Positions 58,201-64,000 of a stretch of 64,000 nt of DNA are shown piece by piece. A model generated the notes under the pieces. The model searched no databases, was not told the origin of the DNA, and saw nothing but the letters and a program-made list of their open reading frames with translations. Source of the stretch: Paragorgia papillata (lineage: Eukaryota; Cnidaria; Anthozoa; Scleralcyonacea; Coralliidae); NCBI GenBank assembly GCA_035771165.1, contig JAWNZC010000122.1, positions 1,202,001-1,266,000 of the forward strand, in the 5' to 3' direction. Positions within the stretch are counted from its first letter, which is position 1. Each line of letters opens with the position of its first letter. Both the position numbers and the translations under genes were made by a program.

Positions 58201-61149
58201 AACTTTATAAAGGTAAGGAAGTATATTTTCTATAATTCTTCGTATTTTTTGTATGTTTTGGCTAGGTTTTGGTCGTAGCGATGTGGCGAAAACTTCGTCA
58301 TGAGTGAAGAACATAAGATTGAACATGAATTAAATACAAAAAAGCCATAACACAGGATCCAAAACACCAGAATAAAAGTCTTTTTAGCATATATTTGAAT
58401 GTATGTACAAGTTCAATTCCAAAGTAGGATGTTGTTTACTCTTTTTTTGAAATTATTTACTGACAAAGACTGGCTTGCTAGCATCGTCTGTGAATAAACA
58501 GAATCACCACTGTTAAATGAAAGCAGTTGTTTAAAAGTTTTTGTTTCAACGTGATTGGTTTTTTATCAACCTCTGAAATTATACTAAAACAATTAGTCAC
58601 CTCAGTCTCGGTGACTATCGGTGTATTTACCTCGCCGCTTCGCGGCTTAAAAAATGTATTAAACGAGCCTCAAAGAATACGTTATTGTCGATAATTTATT
58701 TAACTTTTGTTGGTAAATTTATACTAAAACAATTAGACAACTCGCCCTCGTTTTCTATGAGCGATAGTCAACTCGCCTTCGCCTCGTTGAGTCGTTGACT
58801 ATATTCGCTCACAGAAAACTCGGTCTCGTTGTCTAATTGTTAAATATAAACTATTTCACAGATCTCGTCTCCCTCGCTTTTTCTACACGCGTGTAAAATG
58901 AACTCCACGCGTGTCGAGATTAGCACCCTCACCGGGCTCCGGGCCTTTGGCCCTACGCCCGGGCTCGGGGATTATTATTTAGAATTCGCTGACTAAAGTT
59001 ATTGTAAACAGTTAAAAATGGAGGAAATTAGCTTTCGAACGATACCTTTTGGAGTATTAAATTTGGAGGATATTCGACTGAAATATCGTAGTTATAAGTA
59101 CATTTTTCGAACTTTACTGCAAAAGTTACAATTGCTGGCTCTCATTAATGCAATGGTTTTCAGTTCGACCAAATAGTCATGAAAACTACAAGCATCACAT
59201 GTTTGTAACAGCTCTACCGGTAAGTTTAGAATATAGTTTATTCATTCCCGTTTGCACATTTCTATTCGCGGGATTCTTTTTCCAGTAATGGAATTTTAAA
59301 GATAAGGAATTCGCGGGATTTCGATAAATCCCGCAGAGATCTGTTATAAAATTTACAGAGGAAGTACTTGCGAAGAAGTTTCGTAAATGCGCAATTCATA
59401 AAAAATATTCTGATTTGCGTATTTTCCTATTTATTAGATATTAAACTAAAATGCTAGCTATGCACATTTTTACATTGCTTATTTTTTCAAGAGATATTTC
59501 TCGTAATAGAACAATGTCCATATGATTCTCTGTTATATTTTATCGATGCCGAGCACCCAGGGGCCTGGGCCTAATTAGGGTGTTGTCTTCGATTTCTGGC
59601 GATGAGTTTGCATGGTAAAATGTAATTGAGATTAATTGATTGCGGGATACACCATGTATAATTGAACATTTGAATTGCTGAGCTTACGTGAAATCATTGA
59701 ATATTTCGATGGCATGACACTTATCACCCCATGGTTTACCAGGTCCAAAGTGCCTCTCGCCTGGCATGTTAATGATACACCATTGCATAGCATCGACGCT
59801 ATTATCAGGGATGGTACCAATCGATGCACGGTAAGCCAACGGATGAACAATGTAGTTGTATCTCTTATATCGGTCGATCTCCTCCATCTTAACGTGTGAT
59901 TTCAACGCTATGATGTGCAGGTAGCGCCCAAATGGTTGGCAAGGAAACCAGTATCCACCTCGATAGCGATCGTTAGGCTCGAGCTGACTGTACTCAAGGT
60001 CGTGCGTATCTTCTCCTTCTTCCTCATCGTGAGGATGGTAATCCCACAAGTTGTTCTGGATCTCATTTCCACGAATACCCAAAAAGTACCTGTAGAAATA
60101 TACAGTGATGCGAGTTTATTAAACGGCTAAAAAACGTTTCGTTATATTGCATGTTATATATGTTCATTAGTTATATAAAACTGTATGTTCATTAGTATTC
60201 TTTATACAAAATTATATGTCCATTAGTATTCTTTATAAAAAATTCTATGTTCATTAGTATTTATATAAAATTCTATGTTCATTAGTATTCTTTATATAAA
60301 ATTCTATGTTCATTAGTATTCTTCATCTAAAATTATATCTTCATTAGTATTCTTTATATAAAATTCTATGTTCATTAGTATTCTTTCTGACGTCAATAAG
60401 TTTTATCAGGTATAATAAAACCAAGGACATGGTACCGATTTCCTTTGTGTTTTCCTCATGAATTATTAATGATTTTTTAAAGTACTGTTTAATAAACGAG
60501 CAGGAGTGTTTTATCAGATATAAAGACACGAGGCGAAGCCGAGTGTTTTTATATCTGATAAAACACGAACTGCGAGTTTATTGAACGGCCTCAAAAACGA
60601 ACCACTTGGTAAGTTCATTGACATTGTAAGTTTGAAAAATAAGCTTGTCTAAGCCGAGAAAATCAAAGCTAAAGTTTATGTAAATCTGGAGGTGTCTTTA
60701 TCACATATAAAGACACTGATTAAACTTTAATTTCTTTTGAATTTCCCTCATGAATTATTATCATTAATAATCAACCATCATTTCTCAGACATGCAGCTTC
60801 ATAATGTCACGTGAATGGGTGTTGATCGCTGATCTCAATAACACTGGATAGGCCGGACATGGGGCCAAATTTAGCGTGCCAATTGTATGACGTGACCACT
60901 ACCTAAGATGGGCGCCACTAAAGTTCATAAGCTTTCGATTGAAAACAGACAAAAAGAGTTATTTTAAGAAAATTTAAACGAATGTAAGGACACAAGAAGT
61001 ACTCAATAAGGTTTAAGACGCTAATTTCTTGCATTTGTTTCTATTACTGAGCTGTAAAACATTTGTGCCGACAGCGAAGAAGCTTCACGATAATATAAAC
61101 TGAAAAACGTTAACAGACTATAAAATCCACGAAGAATTTTATTTATTTA

Positions 61150-61206
<57 letters not shown>

Positions 61207-61214
61207 TTATATAT

Positions 61215-61265
<51 letters not shown>

Positions 61266-62875
61266 TACAATCAGACAATATATAACAGGCTCAAGGCCCA
61301 ACTAGATAAACTGCCGAAAATAATCTTTTTAAAATATCTCTACATATAGGTATAGTTTTGCATTTGGTCGAAAACATCTATGAACAGATGATTTGACAGG
61401 CTGATAGACATGTTTGTGACATTTTGGGCAAATTGATTTCCAAGTATAAACATTCTCTACATCAAAGTAAGTATTAAATGTCTGAACAAGATAATTATTA
61501 GTGCTTGACTTAAAAATGTTGAATGAAGAAGAAAGTTTAATCGAAGAAGGTAGTGAGTTCCAAAGATTTACGATTCTGTTGAAGTAACTGTTTTTAAAAT
61601 TTAAGGTTCTGGTTAAACGAGGTTGGAGGGACAGGCTGGTAGAGGTTCGAGTAATTTCTGAATTGGTACTGATGTAATCTGATACGGGTAAATCGTAATA
61701 GCCCCGAAGTAGTTAACGGGTAGGAGTTGCAAAGTAGTAACCCTGTCCTTGTAGTTCGATTCATAATCATTTAAAATATATTTTGATGCTCTATGTTGGA
61801 TTTGAATTGTACCTTTTATAGTAATCTTAATGCCTTAACAATATCTCGTCTTGTGTACTTGCCATCTTTTGACTGTATTTGTTGTTAAACAGTGAAAACT
61901 AAATGAACCGGAATTTGTTGTTTGCTTTACAGCTTTTCCGGCTCCCCCGGCACAGACTAATTAATATTTTCTCACCATGAAATTAATCTGACCGTGCTGA
62001 CGTCAAGATTGCGTTTGCCAGTCAACTTTGGGATTGGGAACAAGTTCTAAGGCCGCAATGCGTCATATGTTCCACCACGTAAGATGGCGGCGACTGGCAC
62101 GAAATGTTGGTCATACGGAATGCCCTATCCAGTTTATATAGAGATCAGTGGTTTGGATACACCAGTAAAACACTGCATCATCAAACACTTGTGTTTCATT
62201 ATTTATATTAATTAATTACAAAAACTGCTATACGGTTGCACGTTATGTTAATTAACTCCCACGGCGCTGACTGATTGACTCATTGTCTTTCGTTTGAGAA
62301 GTCATTTCAAAAACTCGTTCTGCGTGTTCGTCCTGCGTGTTCGTCCTGCGTGTTCGTTCTGCGTGTTCGTTCTGCGTGTTCATTCTCATCTCGTTTTCTC
62401 GTGTTTTAATACCGTGACCAAACACTTTAACTCGTTTTTGAAATAGTACTTGGTAAATTATCACGAACCTGTTACTGAAAAATGTTCCTTGACTGAGCCA
62501 TCTTTTCTGCTGCGGTACCCACCCAGTCCAGTTCCAGGGCTCTTGGTCTTCATCATGAAATGGTTTATAGAGATGAGCACATCCTGCCATGCCAGCAATT
62601 AATGGGAAATCCAGCTTATAATCGACAACAGCATTGTAATGGTCGGCCAACTTTTTTTCCACCACATGATGACCATCCATCCATGAATTCTCCTTACTCA
62701 CCGGCGCTCCATATTTGTCGTAATAATCTAAATCTGGCAGCTTGCCGTCTCCGTGGCGATCATATCCACGCAAGTGGCAATGCAGAAACAAGTGTACTTC
62801 TTGTCCGTAAGCTTTTTCAACGGACTGCCTTGTAAAAGGACATGTTAACTCCCTTTGGAAATTTTTGTTGGGCAT
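48603..62875 (-). CDS. Uncharacterised 734-residue protein, seven exons, C-terminal SKL
   Basis: Exons on the minus strand: 62875-62469, 60089-59688, 57790-57564, 52439-52113, 51470-51087, 50031-49694, 48722-48603. All boundaries are GT-AG and the seven parts join in one frame (2205 bp). I do not recognise the family. The first half is rich in Trp, Tyr, His and Asp ([52 protein letters not shown]), with no signal peptide or membrane helix. The second half alternates strands and charged loops ([33 protein letters not shown], then a related-looking [18 protein letters not shown]), suggesting a repeated beta module in exons 5 and 6. The chosen ATG lies two bases after an acceptor AG, so a further 5' exon is certain as UTR and possible as coding. 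The last residues NKSRKSKL and the stop fall in repeat X (see findings). Confidence 0.8.
50147..50960. repeat. Minisatellite, about 36-bp double unit, in an intron
   Basis: Pairs of half-units CTTTCCTATCCCTCACGGT and CTTTACCATCCCTCGCCG repeat over 800 bp, with a larger duplication (about 290 bp) visible between 50155-50450 and 50455-50705. It lies in the intron between exons 6 and 5 of the 734-residue gene. The 270-codon open frame is an artefact. Confidence 0.93.
51507..51722. repeat. (GTAG)n microsatellite
   Basis: An uninterrupted tetranucleotide run of about 210 bp, ending in a few AAGT units. Confidence 0.97.
51726..52110. repeat. Interspersed repeat Y, copy 2
   Basis: Collinear with 7728-8050 (GTGATTGGTTGCTG, GAGATTTCTCCGTAATG, GACGATGAACATTATAA, AAGTGCCATATAATAAACTA). 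Its right end abuts the exon at 52113 almost exactly. Confidence 0.75.
52830..53165. repeat. (TTTG)n with TTTCTTGGTTGG units
   Basis: A higher-order array: blocks of TTTG separated by TTTCTTGGTTGG at irregular spacing. Preceded by CACCTATATTTACCTCCGG and followed by GTCGCCAGGATATCTC, a context known from repeat-borne microsatellites. Confidence 0.93.
53585..53800. mobile_element. Penelope-like inverted terminal repeats with hammerhead-like cores
   Basis: A hairpin with arms of about 75 bp (TACAAGATATGAAAGAATAA and its mirror; loop about 53665-53720). Each arm carries CTGAAGA, a short hairpin with GGCA/TGCC, then GAAAC (minus 53623-53597, plus 53762-53788). Confidence 0.65.
53845..53900. repeat. 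Short perfect palindrome
   Basis: GGGCTTACCTCAAATGTTGA is mirrored by TCAACATTTGAGGTAAGCCC with a loop of about 10 bases. Followed by CGCTCTATCTTTACGGTATTG with AGCAC, the mirror of the Penelope-end motif. Confidence 0.75.
53985..54205. repeat. Interspersed repeat X, partial copy
   Basis: Runs from AACTCATTAATAATTCATG to CACTCGCA-like CATTCGCAGTACGTG, then a (TA)n tract. Confidence 0.8.
54234..54500. mobile_element. Two tRNA-Thr-like SINE heads in head-to-head inversion
   Basis: The minus copy (about 54348-54275) and plus copy (about 54376-54444) both read AGCTCAGTCGGTAGAGCG-like A-box, anticodon loop CTAGTAA (AGT, Thr-type) and GGTTCGAATCCCAGCC. The outer arms CGAGTGACGAA / TTCGTCACTCG complete the hairpin. 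The plus copy has a damaged D-arm (CTTGGCTTAGTCGG). Confidence 0.8.
54610..55230 (+). mobile_element. Penelope-like element remnant with inverted terminal repeats
   Basis: The ends are inverted copies of one another: TTAAAACATCGTTGTTGCTA, ACTCTGAGTTTCGCGCGG, then ATGATGGCGCGTCACTTTCT at the left, all mirrored at 55060-55215. Each carries a hammerhead-like core (minus 54720-54695; plus 55156-55181). The coding remnant lies between them. Both the structure and the protein fit a Penelope-like retroelement. Confidence 0.8.
54819..55064 (+). pseudogene. Penelope-like GIY-YIG endonuclease C-terminus
   Basis: 81 codons to a TGT-TAG end. The signature [18 protein letters not shown], then [12 protein letters not shown], then [18 protein letters not shown] is the conserved Cys/His-bearing tail that follows the GIY-YIG nuclease in Penelope-like elements. 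The reverse transcriptase and catalytic GIY-YIG part are absent, so this is a 5'-truncated copy. Confidence 0.8.
55322..55750. repeat. Repeat X partial copy joined to repeat Z copy 2
   Basis: 55322-55550 matches repeat X. 55552-55750 matches 1347-1612 (repeat Z), with the CAGCGTAGTGACCTCGG palindromic end. Confidence 0.8.
55751..57029. other. Intronic, palindrome-rich, no exon seen
   Basis: Within the intron between exons 3 and 2 or 4 of the 734-residue gene. Hairpin-forming strings (CAGCTCATATCC, TATACGA/TCGTATA around 56850-56935) suggest one or two degraded fold-back elements. No exon-like open frame. Confidence 0.45.
57030..57320. repeat. Interspersed repeat X, copy with internal tandem
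   Basis: Starts AACTCGATAATTCATGAGG and ends AAGACTCCTGCTCGTG. Contains TACTAATGAACATA units that are also tandemly repeated at 60150-60400. Confidence 0.75.
57830..59640. other. Intronic region with short palindromes
   Basis: Hairpins are seen near 57900-57950 (CACCGCGCTAGCGCGGTG) and 58735-58850 (GAGCGATAGTCAACTCG and mirror). The rest is AT-rich with no exon or known repeat that I can support. Confidence 0.45.
60150..60400. repeat. Tandem repeat, about 31-bp unit
   Basis: About seven units of ATTCTATGTTCATTAGTATT followed by CTTTATATAAA. The array runs into the inverted repeat X copy at 60400-60770. Confidence 0.88.
60400..60770. repeat. Interspersed repeat X, full inverted copy
   Basis: Inverse orientation to copy 1; contains GCCGAGAAAATCAAAGCTAA and AGTTTATGTAAATCTGGAGG, the segment that also forms the 3' end of the 734-residue coding sequence. 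Confidence 0.85.
61138..61266. repeat. (TTTA)n and (TA)n microsatellite
   Basis: TTTA tetranucleotides interrupted by TA runs. It borders the AT-rich 61280-61840 stretch on the left. Confidence 0.95.
61280..61840 (-). mobile_element. Possible LINE 3' fragment
   Basis: Read on the minus strand this stretch has scattered coding-like blocks interrupted by stops and a TTTA array at its 3' side, as in decayed LINEs. No diagnostic motif, so low confidence. Confidence 0.3.
62320..62385. repeat. Short tandem repeat (TGCGTGTTCGTCC)
   Basis: Five units of about 13 bp, located just downstream of the first coding exon in the gene direction. Confidence 0.85.
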
Positions 62876-63004
62876 CTCTAAAAATAGAAACGGATATCGT
62901 ATTAATACTTTCTTGATTATTTTTGTTTTCTCCTTTTTTGGTGCAGTGATGCTTAAAACTAGAGAGAGTGCAAATTGTTGAAAAACGGAGAGAAAATCAA
63001 AACT

Positions 63005-63520
63005 CTAATGAATGGAATGAAATGCATGGAACGAAATGAAACGAAATGGAACGAAATGAAATGAAACGAAATGGAATGAAATGGAACGAAATGGAATGAA
63101 ATGGAATGGAATGAAATGAAATGGAATGAAATGCATGGAACGAAATGAAACGAAATGGAACGAAATGAAACGAAATGGTACGAAATGAAACGAAATGAAA
63201 TGAAACGAAATGGAATGAAATGGAACGAAATGGTACGAAATGAAATGAAACGAAACGAAATGGAACGCAATGAAACGAAATGGTACGAAATGAAGCGAAA
63301 CGAAACGAAATGGAATGAAATGGAACGAAATGGAACGAAATGAAATGAAACGAAACGAAATTGAACGCAATGAAACGAAATGGTACGAAATGAAACGAAA
63401 TGAAATGAAGCGAAACGAAAGGAAATGGAATGAAATGGAACGAAATGGAACGAAATGAGATGAGATGAAATGAAATGAAATGGAATGAAATAGAAAGAAA
63501 TGAAATGGAATGAAATTTTG
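63005..63520. repeat. GAAATGGAAC-type satellite
   Basis: Over 500 bp of 5-bp related words GAAAT, GGAAC, GGAAT, GAAAC combined into 10- and 15-bp units, with larger repeats (for example around GCATGGAACG at 63022 and 63132). Long Phe/Ser/His frames on the minus strand are artefacts. Confidence 0.93.
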
Positions 63521-64000
63521 CAGCGACAAGATATATTGCAAATTTGCTCAAAAATATTACGAATATGTAAAGTACCCTTAGGTGAGTGAGATGGGTATAT
63601 GGACAGTTGATAAATGAATGGAACAAAAGATTGGTACACAATCCCAGCACGGTGACAATTTCAGGCCGCTGTATGATCAGATTTCAGCGCAGTCTATTAA
63701 ATGAGTTACTTTTCAATTTCTGATCCAGCTTGAGAGTTTCTGATCAAGCTTCGTCATCGCTCTCGCGCGTGCAGGCACGCGCGGAGGAGCTCCTCGAAAA
63801 ATCGTGTTTTTTTGTCGTTTTGATTACATCAAACTGGAATCCTAACTCATTTAAGACTTTCTAAGAGCATCGTGGGCCGATTTTGGGGGTATAAAGAAGT
63901 TCTTCAACTGTGAGTAAAGACTTTATTAAGTATTTCCTAACATTGCTGGAGCAGATTTTATTATAACGTTATTTTCCGCAAGCCCGTTAACTGGTTACGC
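63521..64000. other. Window edge, no gene seen
   Basis: No exon with splice sites is recognised. A 5' exon of the 734-residue gene should lie here or beyond the edge. Confidence 0.4.

Noticed and set aside
62959..63650. Three long Phe/Ser/His-rich minus frames
   Set aside because: Satellite of 5-bp words without stops in three frames.

Overview
This 64 kb window is eukaryotic and metazoan. Genes are split by GT-AG introns, spacing is wide, and most of the DNA is transposable elements, fold-back repeats and microsatellites. The gene set (a SCUBE-type EGF/CUB gene, a membrane-anchored arylsulfatase, an OARD1-type macrodomain protein, a Tctex1-type dynein light chain) together with abundant MITEs, tRNA- and 5S-like SINE copies and Penelope-like debris suggests an early-branching marine invertebrate, most likely a cnidarian. 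That placement is inference. No prokaryotic operon, CRISPR array or origin is visible.

Layout. 1-10.3 kb (+): the 3' half of a SCUBE-like gene, seven exons ending at 10339. 10.4-15.3 kb: intergenic, filled with fold-back elements. 15.3-24.3 kb (-): eight exons of an arylsulfatase-like gene whose last exon adds a proline-rich stalk and one membrane helix; the residue that should become formylglycine is serine. 24.4-27 kb: intergenic with a near-perfect 71-bp-arm palindrome. 27.0-30.0 kb (+): a complete three-exon OARD1 orthologue with a mariner/pogo-type element and a giant hairpin in its second intron. 30-35 kb: long tetranucleotide arrays, Penelope-like terminal debris and a good tRNA-Pro(AGG). 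35.05-37.96 kb (+): an intact-ended hAT transposon (23-bp perfect TIRs, 8-bp TSD) with a broken transposase. 38-43.5 kb: repeats, a decayed Cys-containing gene fragment (-), a local segmental tandem repeat. 44.16-44.70 kb (+): an intronless Tctex1-domain gene, followed by a CR1/L2-like LINE tail. 48.6-62.9 kb (-): a seven-exon gene for a 734-residue protein I do not recognise. Its last codons lie in an interspersed repeat and end in Ser-Lys-Leu. 63-64 kb: a GAAATGGAAC-type satellite and unexplained sequence.

Mobile elements. Three 564-573 bp hAT-type MITEs each have a perfect 8-bp target duplication; two sit inside other elements, giving a relative insertion order. A Penelope-like endonuclease remnant at 54.8 kb is flanked by inverted copies of a motif with a hammerhead-ribozyme-like core, and the same core recurs in several other palindromes. 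The neighbouring host genes show no evidence of joint function; they look like ordinary unlinked animal genes.

All exon models were made by eye from splice sites, codon phase and remembered family patterns. Every gene model below is frame-consistent across all its junctions, but none has been checked against transcripts or databases.
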